From assembly GCF_026410255.1 (NCBI RefSeq), contig NZ_JAPMLL010000007.1, positions 1 to 64,000 of the forward strand: a DNA stretch of 64,000 nt. Reading direction: 5' to 3'. Positions within the stretch are counted from its first letter, which is position 1, and every line of letters starts with the position of its first letter. This DNA comes from Xanthomarina sp. F1114. GTDB lineage: Bacteria > Bacteroidota > Bacteroidia > Flavobacteriales > Flavobacteriaceae. A program made the translations under genes and the position numbers. A model generated the notes under the pieces. That model worked only from the letters and a program-made list of their open reading frames with translations. It did not search any database and was not told the origin of the DNA. This document shows positions 45,953 to 55,994 of the stretch, in pieces.

Positions 45953-48900
45953 TTATCTTTTTAAAGTAAAATGAGATTTAAATATTTTTTTAATGTTTGT
46001 TATTGGTTCTGTATACTCTATGGTAAACCAATAGTCGCTTGTTGGCAAAGGCTCTCCATTAAAAGTACCATCCCAACCAGAACCTGCAGGACTTATTTGT
46101 TTTATAAGTTTGCCGTATCTATTGTAAATAAGAACTTTGGCATTTGGTTGATCTTGCATTCCATATAGATTCCAAGTATCGTTATAACCATCGTTATTCG
46201 GGGTAAAGAATTTAGGATAATCTATTACAGTAAGCTCGTAAATTAGCTCGTTACAATTGTATTGATCTCTTACTCGAATATGATGTTCTCCTCCAGATAC
46301 GTTTTCAAAAGTGGTATTACTCTGCCAAACTCCATAATCCAGACTTATTAAGTAATTACCTTGTCCAACAATAGTTACATCTATTGTATTATTGTTAGTA
46401 AACGATTGACTTAGAACTTCGGCAGTTATACTTTCTGGAGGATAGGAGTCTACAACTTCAGTAGTTCCTGGAATTGTACAACCTGTTGAATTGTTTATGG
46501 CATTTACCGTATAAAAACCGGCAGTTGTTGGTGTATATGTGGCTTGCGTAGCCCCAACAATTAGGTTGTTGCTATCAGCAAATTCTCCATAATACCATTG
46601 AAACGTATATTCTGTTTCGCTTAAATGTGTGTTGATAGGAGGGTTTGGTAAAACGGTTTCTGATACAGGATCTATAACTTGGCTATTAGCATCTAAACAG
46701 ATAACGTATTTGTTTTCTAGAGCTATTTTAGGAACTGGGTTTACTATTAATTTTAAGGGTATAATTTGAGAGCAATTATTTGAGTTTGGAGTAACTCTAA
46801 CATAGATTGTCTGATTAACGGGTATCGTATTTGTAAAATCTAAAGGGTTAGTAATGGTATTGTTATTTCCATCTAAAGCATCTTGTTCTTCCACATAATA
46901 TAATATCTCGAATTCTGTAGCGTCTAAACCATTTAAAATACTGTTTTCCCTTCTGGTTATATCAAAATTATCATAACCATCATTATCAACTTCACATTCT
47001 TCAATAGGAGAAGGGTTTAGATTTAAATTAGCATATAGAATGGTGTTTAAAGTTAAGATAGTTTGAGTATAACATCCATATTCATTTGTTCCCACAACCA
47101 TAATTTCTCTATTTAAAATTGTGTTTAAGTAAGTAGTTGGATTTGTAATAGGGTTGTTGTTATCTATATCTAGTTGAGATTCGTAATAAGCCAGATTTAT
47201 GGAATTATTATTTCCGGTAATTTCATCCGTTCTAATTGTTAAATTGTATTCAGTTTCTATTTGATAACTACAAATTTCAATTGGAGTAGGTGGATTAAGA
47301 TTTGGATTAGGATTGATAATTAATTCAAAACTCATATCTGTTGTTAAGCACTCATTTGGATCTTCAACTCCGTTGTTATTATAATCAAATAATGCTCTTA
47401 CATAAATAGTTCTCGGACTTTGGTTATTTAGATATGGTACAGCAATTGGGTTTGTATTGTTGTTAGCATCTTCCTGACTTTCAAAATAAGAAATCAATAA
47501 TGGTGTTGTTTGGGCGCCAATTACTTCGTTGTCTTTTGTTGTTAAATCGAAGGTTGCTTCATTAGTATCGCTACAAAGTTCGTAATTAGAAATAGGATTT
47601 ATCTCTGGCAGAGAATTTACTGTTAAAGTAATATGTTCGCCTAATCCAAGACAAGCGTTTATACTTTCGTTATCTATTCTAACAAATATATTTTGTGTAA
47701 ACGGAGAGTTTTCGTTTCTAAAATTACTAATATCTGTAATGGCATTTTCTTCTGAAAGTGCATCTGTTATATTTGTATAATAGCTCACTTCAATATTTTG
47801 TCCCACTGGAAATAAAGCTTCAATTTGGGCTGTGGCATCGCTAAAGTCGAAAGAGGCAATTCCGTTTCTATCATCACCATCCACTAAATTATCATCGCAA
47901 ACTACATAATCTAAGTGAAACGAGGCAGGTATTTGAGTTGCTCCAACAACTAAATCTATTCTAGTAATCCTGTTACAACCTTCGGCATTTTCTGATCTTG
48001 CGTAGACAACATCGTTAAACGGAATTAGATTTGGATATGTAGTTAAATTTGTAATCTGATCTTCAGTCAACCCGCCCTCAGCAAGAACTTCGGTTTCATA
48101 AAAACTAATGTCATAAGATGCATAATTAGCAGAAATTAAACTGTAAGCTTGTGTTAAATTAAATAGAGTTAGTCCGTCTAAATCGTCATCGCATTGCTCT
48201 AAAGTAACGTTGTTTGCTGTAATAGGCAAGGCATTAACCTTTAAATCTATATTAGCGGTTCCGTAACAATCTGTATTAATAGTGCTTTCTAATCTTACTA
48301 CTATTTGTTGTTCGTTTGCAGTAATGTTAGTATATAAAGAAGGAAGAGGAGATGCATTAATATTAGCATCTTCTTGATTTAAATGATATGAAATATTTAG
48401 AAATGTACTGTCTTGACCGTTTAACACTTGGGATGAAATTGAATTTAAATCGAATTCAACAAATCCGTTAGTATCATCGCCATCGTCGGTATTGTCACAT
48501 AATTCATAAAGAACGGGAGTAGCTATTGGTCCACGTGCTACATCTATTAAAAAGCTAGTTGTGTCGAAACAATCAGGGTTTTCATTACTTTCTATTCGTG
48601 CAAAAATAGTTTCTTCTTGATATGCTACCTGATTGGTGTAAATATCGCCTAAAGGATTAGTACCAGCATCAGCGTCTGTCTGACTTGCGTAATAGCTTAC
48701 AGTAAAATTGGTTTCGAGTTGTGTGTCTAAAATAAAATTATTTTGGGACACTAGGTCGAAGTCTGAAATACCATCATTATCGCTGTCGCAGATTATAATA
48801 TCAGGAATTGGGTTGGCTACTGGACTTGTTGTAAATTCAATAATTACAGAATCGGTTGCGGAACAATTAGTACCATAATCAACAATTACACTATAGGTTC

Positions 48901-49873
48901 CGTCGTTAGTAACATCTATAGTTGATCCTATCTCTCCAGGAATTTCCATACCATTATAAAACCATGTGTGGTCTGCAGTATTAGGAGGAATTTGGGTGTC
49001 TAAAGTTACTGTTTCGTTTGAGCAAGCTGGATTACCGTTATCAATGGTTAAATCTTCTCCAATAACAAGATCAAAATTAAAACTACCTGCTTCAATAAAA
49101 ATAGCTGAATCCCAAGAAGAATCTCCTTGATCTGCAACCACAAGCTTAATTTCATAGGTTTGATAAGGAGTAACTGTAGCATTTGCTGTTAAGACTCTGG
49201 TTTGTCCTCCATAATTGGTATGAGGTAAGTTGTACCCGTCAAAAAACTCAACATTGGCAGGGCAATTATTTGAGTTGTTAATATTAGTAACACTTACAGG
49301 CTGTCCATTTGGTAAAACAGCTAAATTGGTATATGTTGTTGTGCCAACTTCTCGTAACAAGAAAGCAAAACTATCTGAAAACAGACACTCATAGAAGTTG
49401 TTATACTCTTCAGAAGCCATTATAAAGTTAAAATTAAAATCTGGAGAGGTAGGTACAAAATTAAATTTCACATAAGTTGCATCTTCAGTACCGCTAACGC
49501 CTAAGGCTATTTCTAAATCGGTATCTCCAGATATTCCATTCATTTGACTAGGCTCACCTTCTATATTTACGGTGTTGTTTCCAGCCAGATAGGCATTACC
49601 TGTGGTTAAAACAATCCCTTCGTCGAAAGCGAATGTGCTTCCTGTTGGTTTTTTAAAATAGCCATAACTTTTTATGCTTGTTTGGTTTGGAGAGCCGTAA
49701 GCTTGAGAAGTAAAATTATCTACCTCAGCGCAATCGCCACTAATTAAAACATTTTCTACTAGTTCTTGTAGGCTATAACTAGATTCTGTATGAGCAGCGT
49801 TGTTTATATCAATTATTTGGGCATAACCAATACATCCACTTAAAAATATATAGAGGGATAATAATTTTTTCAT
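45953..49873 (-). CDS. Giant T9SS type B sorting-domain surface protein
   Basis: A 1306-residue secreted protein. It has a signal peptide (MKKLLSLYIFLSGCIGYAQ), then a choice-of-anchor L-type region (GIVLTTGNAYLAGNNTV, FIMASEEYNNFYECLFSD) to about 270. An Ig-like segment and about seven repeats of some 95 residues follow (about 350-1100), each opening with a cysteine and aspartates (ICDSDNDG, LCDNTDDGDD, QCDDDLDG) and ending near FVRxE. The C-terminus is the type B sorting domain with FTPNNDGYNDTWNLYG and VLIYNRYGKLIKQI. It should be exported through T9SS and attached to the surface, perhaps for adhesion or gliding. Calcium binding in the repeats is inference. Confidence 0.9.
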   Translation of the reverse strand: MKKLLSLYIFLSGCIGYAQIIDINNAAHTESSYSLQELVENVLISGDCAEVDNFTSQAYGSPNQTSIKSYGYFKKPTGSTFAFDEGIVLTTGNAYLAGNNTVNIEGEPSQMNGISGDTDLEIALGVSGTEDATYVKFNFVPTSPDFNFNFIMASEEYNNFYECLFSDSFAFLLREVGTTTYTNLAVLPNGQPVSVTNINNSNNCPANVEFFDGYNLPHTNYGGQTRVLTANATVTPYQTYEIKLVVADQGDSSWDSAIFIEAGSFNFDLVIGEDLTIDNGNPACSNETVTLDTQIPPNTADHTWFYNGMEIPGEIGSTIDVTNDGTYSVIVDYGTNCSATDSVIIEFTTSPVANPIPDIIICDSDNDGISDFDLVSQNNFILDTQLETNFTVSYYASQTDADAGTNPLGDIYTNQVAYQEETIFARIESNENPDCFDTTSFLIDVARGPIATPVLYELCDNTDDGDDTNGFVEFDLNSISSQVLNGQDSTFLNISYHLNQEDANINASPLPSLYTNITANEQQIVVRLESTINTDCYGTANIDLKVNALPITANNVTLEQCDDDLDGLTLFNLTQAYSLISANYASYDISFYETEVLAEGGLTEDQITNLTTYPNLIPFNDVVYARSENAEGCNRITRIDLVVGATQIPASFHLDYVVCDDNLVDGDDRNGIASFDFSDATAQIEALFPVGQNIEVSYYTNITDALSEENAITDISNFRNENSPFTQNIFVRIDNESINACLGLGEHITLTVNSLPEINPISNYELCSDTNEATFDLTTKDNEVIGAQTTPLLISYFESQEDANNNTNPIAVPYLNNQSPRTIYVRALFDYNNNGVEDPNECLTTDMSFELIINPNPNLNPPTPIEICSYQIETEYNLTIRTDEITGNNNSINLAYYESQLDIDNNNPITNPTTYLNTILNREIMVVGTNEYGCYTQTILTLNTILYANLNLNPSPIEECEVDNDGYDNFDITRRENSILNGLDATEFEILYYVEEQDALDGNNNTITNPLDFTNTIPVNQTIYVRVTPNSNNCSQIIPLKLIVNPVPKIALENKYVICLDANSQVIDPVSETVLPNPPINTHLSETEYTFQWYYGEFADSNNLIVGATQATYTPTTAGFYTVNAINNSTGCTIPGTTEVVDSYPPESITAEVLSQSFTNNNTIDVTIVGQGNYLISLDYGVWQSNTTFENVSGGEHHIRVRDQYNCNELIYELTVIDYPKFFTPNNDGYNDTWNLYGMQDQPNAKVLIYNRYGKLIKQISPAGSGWDGTFNGEPLPTSDYWFTIEYTEPITNIKKIFKSHFTLKR

Positions 49874-49920
49874 AATTAGTTTCAGTTCATAATACTTTCA
49901 CAAAAGCAGTATAAAATAGG

Positions 49921-50724
49921 TTATAATTTATAATGCTTCAACAATAGTTTTTCATAAGTCTTGTCTGGTAGAATTCTTTTTAATACAATAGAAAACTTTT
50001 GCATAAACTCTCCAATTTTATAATGTACCTTTGGGTTGGGTGTATTAATAATTTTAAAAATAGCTTTTGCCATTAATAGAGGATCTTTTCCTTCGTCCAC
50101 ATGAGTGTCCATAAGTTTTAGTGTATTTCCATAAGACGTTTTGTATGGCGAACCCTCTAAAATAGGGGCGTGGTACCGTCCGGAAGCTATATTAGTGGCG
50201 AAATCGCCGGGAGCTACGTTCGTCATTTTAATATTAAAGTCTTTTAGCTCCATTCTAAAAGCTTCGGTAACAAGCTCAAAAGCACCTTTACTTGCGCTAT
50301 AAATACCTCTATAAGGTAAGCCCATATAACCTGCAATAGACGTAATATTTATAATTAACCCAGAACCATGAGCACGCATACTAGGTAAAACAGCCTTAAT
50401 AACATTGATTGGGCCAAATAAATTGGTTTCAAAGTTGTTTTTTATCTCGGCTTCTGGAATCTCTTCAATGGGACCTGTTATACCAACCCCAGCATTGTTA
50501 ATTAATACATCTATATGTCCTTCTTTAGAAAGAACTGCCTTGATGGCCTCTGTAATGGTATTATTTTTTGTAACATCTAACCCAACAATAGGGAACTTAC
50601 TTTCAGGATATTTTTCGGGCGATCTGCTTGTTCCATAGACAATAAACCCTTTTTGAATAAGAAACTCACCAACAGATTTTCCTATTCCAGAAGACCCACC
50701 TGTAATCAAAACAACTTTAGACAT
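49921..50724 (-). CDS. Short-chain dehydrogenase/reductase (SDR)
   Basis: A 267-residue classical SDR. TGGSSGIG is at 8-15, NNAG at 76-79, S129 (INITSI), and Y142/K146 in IYSASKGAFE. NVAPGDFATN follows and a longer C-terminal tail. The start is ATG 50722-50724; the frame runs 30 codons further upstream but that part is hydrophobic and not family-like. The substrate is unknown. It lies 47 bp upstream of the giant T9SS gene's start region and faces away from ffs. Confidence 0.88.
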   Translation of the reverse strand: MSKVVLITGGSSGIGKSVGEFLIQKGFIVYGTSRSPEKYPESKFPIVGLDVTKNNTITEAIKAVLSKEGHIDVLINNAGVGITGPIEEIPEAEIKNNFETNLFGPINVIKAVLPSMRAHGSGLIINITSIAGYMGLPYRGIYSASKGAFELVTEAFRMELKDFNIKMTNVAPGDFATNIASGRYHAPILEGSPYKTSYGNTLKLMDTHVDEGKDPLLMAKAIFKIINTPNPKVHYKIGEFMQKFSIVLKRILPDKTYEKLLLKHYKL

Positions 50725-50986
50725 AGCGATAAAGGTATAATAAAAATGTAAAAATAAAAATGAATTGTAGAAAGTAGATATAAAAAGAAAAAGAAATGAG
50801 AGTAGATAGCTCAAATCTAAATTTCTTAAAGGTTGTTTGAGAAAACTGAAAATAAAATATACTGGAAATATCTTAATTAAAAAGAAGAGCTAAAATTTAA
50901 CGTACTTAGCGTTGCGAAAGGTCCGTAAACTAAAAAAATCTTGATTCGCCATAGCTTTCAAGATTTGAATATATTCCAAAAAAAAA

Positions 50987-51082
50987 GGGCAAGCTACCTA
51001 CATCACACCGCTACGACCGTTTACCTTTGCTGCGTTCCCGCCCTGGAGGATTCAACAGGAGCTGGTTGTGTAGGACTTGCCC
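50987..51082 (-). ncRNA. ffs: Signal recognition particle RNA, small type
   Basis: The minus strand reads GGGCAAG...CTTGCCC at its ends, with the core GGGCGGGAACGCAGCAAAGG, the conserved GGAA/GCAGCA internal loop of bacterial SRP RNA. Length is about 96. A run of T (minus strand, 50978-50986) follows the closing stem as terminator. A TATCTTTG -7 element sits five bases before the 5' end. It binds Ffh and FtsY in membrane targeting. Confidence 0.93.
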
Positions 51083-51086
51083 GCTG

Positions 51087-51116
51087 CAAAGATACAATCT
51101 TTTAAATTTAACGCAA
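51087..51116 (-). promoter_or_regulatory. Promoter of ffs
   Basis: TATCTTTG (51087-51094, minus strand) with TTG (51114-51116) 19 bases upstream, both exact consensus. Transcription would start at about 51080-51082, matching the RNA's first bases. Confidence 0.8.
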
Positions 51117-51171
51117 TGATTTTTTAAACTGAATTTTAATAAATAACTTGCCCCAAAATTATAAAGTTAAA

Positions 51172-52203
51172 ATGAAGACATTTAAATATCTTACAATCAT
51201 ATTTTTAGGTAGTTTTTTACTCTCTTGTGGAAGTAATTCGGCACAGAAAAAAAATGAAATTTCAATCAAAATTAATGCAGAAGGTCATGCTTTAGCCGTA
51301 GATAAAACCTTAAAATTAGCTATTTCTAATCCTAAAAATCACGAAATCTCTTCGGTAGAATTTAAAATTGAAGGAAAACCAGTTACAGATGAAGTAGATT
51401 TAAGTAAATATAAGTTAGGAGATCATCTTGTTGAAGCCAGTTTTAATTTGGGAGGAACTACTGAAACAATTTCCCAAAAAATCACTATTTTAAACAATAA
51501 AACTCCTAAAGTGTATTCGTATAAAATTATAAACGAGTATCCGCATGATATTACCTCTTATACTCAAGGTTTGGAGTTTTATAAAGGCGAACTTTATGAA
51601 AGTACAGGACAATATGGAGAATCGAAACTTAGAAAAGTTGATTATAAAACAGGAAAGGTTCTAAAAAACATCGATTTAGCCGATGCGTATTTTGGAGAAG
51701 GTCTTACCATTTTAAATGATAAAATATACCAGCTTACATGGAAGAGTGGGACCGGACTTGTTTACGATGTAAATTCTTTTGAAAGAACGGGAAGTTTTAA
51801 ATACGGTAATAGTAAAGAAGGATGGGGGATTTGTAACGACGGGAAGTTGCTATATAAAAGTGATGGTACTGAAAAAATATGGACACTTAATCCAGAAACA
51901 CTAATGGAAGAAAGCTATATTCAAGCTTACCATAGTAAAGGAAAAGTTGTAGAATTAAACGAACTGGAATGGGTAGATGGTAAAATTTATGCCAATCGCT
52001 ACAACAAAAATGGTGTTGCAATTATTAATCCTGTAAATGGTGCCGTAGAAGGAGTAATTGATTTTACACCTTTAAGAAAAAAAGTCTCTCAACATCCAAA
52101 ACTAGATGTATTAAATGGGATTGCTTATAACCCTGACACCAAAACATTTTTTATAACAGGAAAACGATGGGATAAACTGTTTGAGGTAGAGATTGTGGAA
52201 TAG
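51172..52203 (+). CDS. Glutaminyl-peptide cyclotransferase lipoprotein
   Basis: A 343-residue lipoprotein (lipobox SFLLSC, cysteine 19) of the plant-type glutamine cyclotransferase family, a five-bladed beta-propeller. It converts N-terminal glutamine to pyroglutamate. HDITSYTQGLEFYKGELYES is the conserved start of the catalytic propeller, and LNELEWVDGKIYANRY a later motif. A 100-residue beta domain precedes the propeller. ATG 51172 is used; a TTG eight codons earlier is less likely. Since many T9SS cargo and lipoproteins start with Q, a role in their processing is possible. Confidence 0.9.
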   Translation: MKTFKYLTIIFLGSFLLSCGSNSAQKKNEISIKINAEGHALAVDKTLKLAISNPKNHEISSVEFKIEGKPVTDEVDLSKYKLGDHLVEASFNLGGTTETISQKITILNNKTPKVYSYKIINEYPHDITSYTQGLEFYKGELYESTGQYGESKLRKVDYKTGKVLKNIDLADAYFGEGLTILNDKIYQLTWKSGTGLVYDVNSFERTGSFKYGNSKEGWGICNDGKLLYKSDGTEKIWTLNPETLMEESYIQAYHSKGKVVELNELEWVDGKIYANRYNKNGVAIINPVNGAVEGVIDFTPLRKKVSQHPKLDVLNGIAYNPDTKTFFITGKRWDKLFEVEIVE

Positions 52204-52278
52204 TAGAAAATATTATTGTACTACAGATAAGAAACCATAGAAAAGAAATAGACATAGATAATTGACTTAAGAATATAA

Positions 52279-52707
52279 ATGAGTCTTATTCTCACTTCTA
52301 AAAAACAAAAATTTATATTGAAAACTCACGAAATATTTTTGACGGTATCCAAAGACGATTTAGACGAGCTAAACCACGTTAATAACGTGCGTTATGTACA
52401 TTGGGTTCAAGAAGTAGCCAAGGATCATTGGTTGACTTTTGCTTCCGAAGAAATTAGAAATGCAAATTTTTGGGTCATGCTAACACATTGTATAGAATAT
52501 AAACGCCCAGCATTTTTAGACGATGAAATTAAACTTAAAACTTATATCACAAATTCTGAAGGAGTTACTTGTACAAGAATAGTTGAAATAATAAATAATA
52601 ATACCAATAAACTCCTGGCAAAATCAGAAACTACCTGGTGTTTTATGAGTTCCAAGACTTTAAAGCCAGCAAGAATTACTGATGAGGTTTTTGAAATATT
52701 TTACTAA
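52279..52707 (+). CDS. Acyl-CoA thioesterase (hotdog fold)
   Basis: A 142-residue hotdog-fold thioesterase of the 4HBT type. ELNHVNNVRYVHWVQEVAKD is the conserved first helix block. MLTHCIEYKRPAFLDDEI forms the central strand pair, and ETTWCFMSSKTLKPARI the end. It hydrolyses acyl-CoA thioesters, chain length unknown. The gene is followed at 86 bp by the next lipoprotein gene on the same strand. Confidence 0.88.
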   Translation: MSLILTSKKQKFILKTHEIFLTVSKDDLDELNHVNNVRYVHWVQEVAKDHWLTFASEEIRNANFWVMLTHCIEYKRPAFLDDEIKLKTYITNSEGVTCTRIVEIINNNTNKLLAKSETTWCFMSSKTLKPARITDEVFEIFY

Positions 52708-52793
52708 ATTCTAATATTCATACGAATTCATCAAATCAAAAGTTATATTTTTACCAAGTACATATTGCAGCAATAATAATTGATTACTAAAAA

Positions 52794-54344
52794 ATGAAGC
52801 AAGCCTTTTATTTTATTCTTTGTTTAAGCGTCTTAATTTCTACTAATTCTTGTAGAAAAGATTTAGATTTTGGACCTAGTACCGGAAGTTTAGAATTTTC
52901 TAAAGATACTGTTTATCTGGATACTGTTTTTACAAACATAGGATCTAGCACATACAACCTTAAAGTATATAATAAAAGCAGTAACGATATTAGTATTCCT
53001 TCTATTAGATTGGCTTTAGGTGAAAATTCTGAGTACCGTTTAAATGTAGATGGTATGCCAGGAAAAGTATTTGAGAATGTAGAGATTCTTGCCAAAGATA
53101 GTATGTTTGTTTTTATTGAAACAACTATAGATATCAATAACTTACCAAGTTTAAATGAGGAGTTTTTATATACAGATAAAATTGAATTCGATTCTGGTGG
53201 TAACCTTCAATCGGTTGAATTGGTTACTCTGGTTAAGGACGCTGTATTTATTTATCCCGATAAAGACAATACCACAGGAGTTGTAGAAACTCTAACCTTA
53301 AATATTGGAGGAGAAGTGGTAGAAACTGAAATTCAAGGTCGCTATTTATTGCCAAGCGAACTCACGTTTACCAATCAGAAGCCATATGTTATTTATGGTT
53401 ATGCTGCTGTTCCAAATAACGAAACCTTAACTGTGGAAGCTGGTGCTCGTGTACATTTCCATGCCAATTCCGGACTTTTAGTTTCAGAAGGAGCTAGTTT
53501 ACAGGTTGATGGAGCTTTAAGTTCGGATCCGGATTTGTTAGAAAATGAAGTTGTTTTTGAAGGAGATAGATTAGAACCAATTTTTTCTGATGTTCCCGGA
53601 CAATGGGGAACCATTTGGTTGTTGGATGGAAGCGTGAATAATAATATTAATTATGCCACTATTAAAAATGGCGCTGTAGGGATTTTATGCGAAGGAAATC
53701 CGAATGAAGTAAACAATAAATTAACCATAACAAATTCCCAAATTTACAATTCTAGTAATTTCGGAATTCTAGGAAGAAGAACTTCCATTCTTGCTGAAAA
53801 TCTGGTGATAAATAATTCCGGACAAACGAGTTTTGCTGCCACCTATGGCGGTAAATATAATGTAACACATAGTACCATTGCAAACTATTGGAATAACAGC
53901 TTTAGGCAATTTCCAGCCTTGTTAGTGAACAACTTTTTTGACACAGCAGACACGAGATATGTCACAGATTTAATAGAAGCTAATTTTAATAACTGCATTA
54001 TTTACGGAAACGACAATCCAGAATTCATCTTGGATGAGATTGAAGATCCTAACGTGGTTTTTAATTTTAAGTTTACCAATTGCTTGTTGAGGTTTCAAGA
54101 CAACTACGATAATTTTACGGGACCTAATTACGACTTTAATAATCCTGCCTTATACGAATTGAACGTTTTTAATCAAAATCCAGACTTTAAGGATACAGAT
54201 AAAAATCAAATGATTATTGGAAACGATTCTAAAGCAAATGGTATAGGAAATACAAGTTTCGCAGGACAAGTGCCAAACGATATTTTAGGGATAAGCAGAA
54301 CGGCTTCTCCAGATGCCGGAGCTTATCAGCACACAAGTTTATAG
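52794..54344 (+). CDS. Large beta-helix-type lipoprotein, unknown function
   Basis: A 516-residue lipoprotein (lipobox LISTNSC, cysteine 20). The N-terminal 150 residues look like a beta-sandwich. From about 190 to 480 the sequence has the short alternating strands of a right-handed beta-helix (HANSGLLVSEGASLQVDGAL, NNINYATIKNGAVGILCEGN). No catalytic residues are evident, so a pectin-lyase-type fold without known substrate. It should sit on the outer membrane. The family is a common Bacteroidota surface lipoprotein. Confidence 0.8.
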   Translation: MKQAFYFILCLSVLISTNSCRKDLDFGPSTGSLEFSKDTVYLDTVFTNIGSSTYNLKVYNKSSNDISIPSIRLALGENSEYRLNVDGMPGKVFENVEILAKDSMFVFIETTIDINNLPSLNEEFLYTDKIEFDSGGNLQSVELVTLVKDAVFIYPDKDNTTGVVETLTLNIGGEVVETEIQGRYLLPSELTFTNQKPYVIYGYAAVPNNETLTVEAGARVHFHANSGLLVSEGASLQVDGALSSDPDLLENEVVFEGDRLEPIFSDVPGQWGTIWLLDGSVNNNINYATIKNGAVGILCEGNPNEVNNKLTITNSQIYNSSNFGILGRRTSILAENLVINNSGQTSFAATYGGKYNVTHSTIANYWNNSFRQFPALLVNNFFDTADTRYVTDLIEANFNNCIIYGNDNPEFILDEIEDPNVVFNFKFTNCLLRFQDNYDNFTGPNYDFNNPALYELNVFNQNPDFKDTDKNQMIIGNDSKANGIGNTSFAGQVPNDILGISRTASPDAGAYQHTSL

Positions 54345-54351
54345 AATTTTT

Positions 54352-54456
54352 TGTCGTTCAGACAATAGGAGGAATCTATAGTATTATATGTTTTTATAAG
54401 AGATTCTTCGCTTCGATTAGAAAGACAGGGCTCTGAATGAGAATACTAAATGACAG
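54352..54456. repeat. Decayed intergenic palindromic repeat
   Basis: Two imperfect arms, TGTCGTTCAGACAATAGGAG and, inverted, AGAGATTCTTCGCTTCGATT, followed by a third partial segment ending TGACAG. They resemble the TGTCATT...GAGATT...TGACA elements that recur between flavobacterial genes. Here the arms have drifted. It lies between two convergent genes, a typical place. Confidence 0.5.
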
Positions 54457-54469
54457 AAATACACATAAA

Positions 54470-54496
54470 AAAAACCCGCTTTTAAAGCGGGTTTTT
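54470..54496. terminator. Rho-independent terminator
   Basis: AAAAACCCGC and GCGGGTTTTT with a small loop of TTTAAA. It is 23 bp from the glyA stop on the right and ends the convergent lipoprotein transcript on the left. Confidence 0.9.
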
Positions 54497-54519
54497 CATT
54501 TTTGTATAAATTACTTAGC

Positions 54520-55791
54520 TTAAGCAAACAAAGGCAAGCCACTCATCATGGCATTTACTTTTCCCGCAATAGCTTCTAGTTTAGTTTGGTCTTCATAGTT
54601 TGTAAGCGCTTCGTCAATTAAAGCTACAATACCTTCCATGTCATTTTCTTTTAAACCTCTAGTTGTAATCGCCGGAGTTCCAATTCTAATTCCAGAAGTA
54701 ACAAATGGCGACTTGTCATCAAAAGGAACCATATTTTTATTTACTGTAATATCTGCTTTTACCAATGCTTGTTCAGCATCTTTTCCGGTTAAGTTTTTAT
54801 TTCTTAAATCAATTAACATCATGTGGTTATCTGTTCCGCCAGAAATAATATGATAATCTCTATCTAAAAACGCTTTAGCCATGGCTTGAGCGTTTTTCTT
54901 AACCTGTAACATATAATGTAAAAACTCATCAGATAAAGCTTCGCCAAAAGCAATGGCTTTAGCTGCAATAATATGCTCTAAAGGTCCTCCTTGGTTTCCA
55001 GGGAAAACAGCAGAATCTAATAAGGAAGACATTTTGCGTAAGTTTCCGTTTTTAAGTTTTAAACCAAAGGGGTTATCAAAATCTTGTCCCATCATAATCA
55101 TTCCTCCTCTTGGTCCACGTAAGGTTTTATGAGTTGTAGTTGTTACAATGTGGCAATGTGGAAGTGGGTCGCTTAAAATGCCTTTAGCAATCATCCCTGC
55201 AGGATGAGCAATATCGGCCATTAATAATGCACCTACACTATCTGCTATTTCTCTAAAACGTTTAAAATCCATGTCTCTTGAGTAGGCAGAAGCTCCAGCA
55301 ATAATTAATTTTGGTTTTTCTTTTTCGGCCATTTCAGCTACATGATCGTAATCAATAAGTTCCGTATCTTTTTTTACACCATAAAAAACAGGATTGTATA
55401 ATTTACCCGAAAAATTTACGGGAGAACCGTGAGTTAAATGTCCTCCATGCGATAAATCGAAACCAAGAATCTTATCTCCTGGCTTTAAGCATGCAGCAAA
55501 AACAGCTGTATTTGCCTGACTTCCAGAGTGAGGTTGTACGTTTACATAAGCTGCATTAAATAAAGTTTTTGCTCTATCTATGGCCAATTGCTCTACTTCG
55601 TCAACAACTTCACAGCCTCCATAATAGCGTTTACCTGGGTAACCTTCTGCATATTTATTTGTTAAAACAGAACCGGCAGCCTCCATAACCTGGTTGCTTA
55701 CAAAGTTTTCTGAAGCAATTAATTCTAGGCCTTCAAGTTGTCTGTTTTTTTCAGCTTCGATTAATTCGAAGATTTGTTCGTCGCGTTGCAT
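54520..55791 (-). CDS. glyA: Serine hydroxymethyltransferase
   Basis: A 423-residue PLP enzyme converting serine and tetrahydrofolate to glycine and methylene-THF. The PLP lysine is K222 in [35 protein letters not shown] and [12 protein letters not shown] are conserved. Length is normal. A promoter at 55866-55899 gives a leader of about 70 bases containing a strong hairpin (55811-55840), so expression may be regulated. Confidence 0.96.
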   Translation of the reverse strand: MQRDEQIFELIEAEKNRQLEGLELIASENFVSNQVMEAAGSVLTNKYAEGYPGKRYYGGCEVVDEVEQLAIDRAKTLFNAAYVNVQPHSGSQANTAVFAACLKPGDKILGFDLSHGGHLTHGSPVNFSGKLYNPVFYGVKKDTELIDYDHVAEMAEKEKPKLIIAGASAYSRDMDFKRFREIADSVGALLMADIAHPAGMIAKGILSDPLPHCHIVTTTTHKTLRGPRGGMIMMGQDFDNPFGLKLKNGNLRKMSSLLDSAVFPGNQGGPLEHIIAAKAIAFGEALSDEFLHYMLQVKKNAQAMAKAFLDRDYHIISGGTDNHMMLIDLRNKNLTGKDAEQALVKADITVNKNMVPFDDKSPFVTSGIRIGTPAITTRGLKENDMEGIVALIDEALTNYEDQTKLEAIAGKVNAMMSGLPLFA

Positions 55792-55810
55792 AATTTTATT
55801 TGTTTTTTAT

Positions 55811-55840
55811 TTCAATAAAGCCCAAGTGGGTTTTATTGAA
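55811..55840. promoter_or_regulatory. Hairpin in the glyA leader
   Basis: TTCAATAAAGCCC, loop AAGT, GGGTTTTATTGAA: 13 pairs with one G-U. It lies 19 bases upstream of the glyA ATG in the predicted leader. It is too far from any gene end to be a terminator of an upstream gene. Confidence 0.6.
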
Positions 55841-55865
55841 AATCTTGTTATCGTTAAAATCATGT

Positions 55866-55899
55866 CAAAAATAGCAAATAGATTAGTTTAAATCATCAA
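55866..55899 (-). promoter_or_regulatory. Predicted promoter of glyA
   Basis: TATTTTTG (55866-55873, minus strand) matches TAnnTTTG; TTG lies 23 bases upstream (55897-55899). Start of transcription near 55859. Confidence 0.5.
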
Positions 55900-55994
55900 A
55901 AAACATATATTTACTTCGCTTTTAATATTTCATTAACGATTGAAAGCAAAACCACATTTTTTCTTAATTATTAGTATTAAAATAAAAAGTTATG

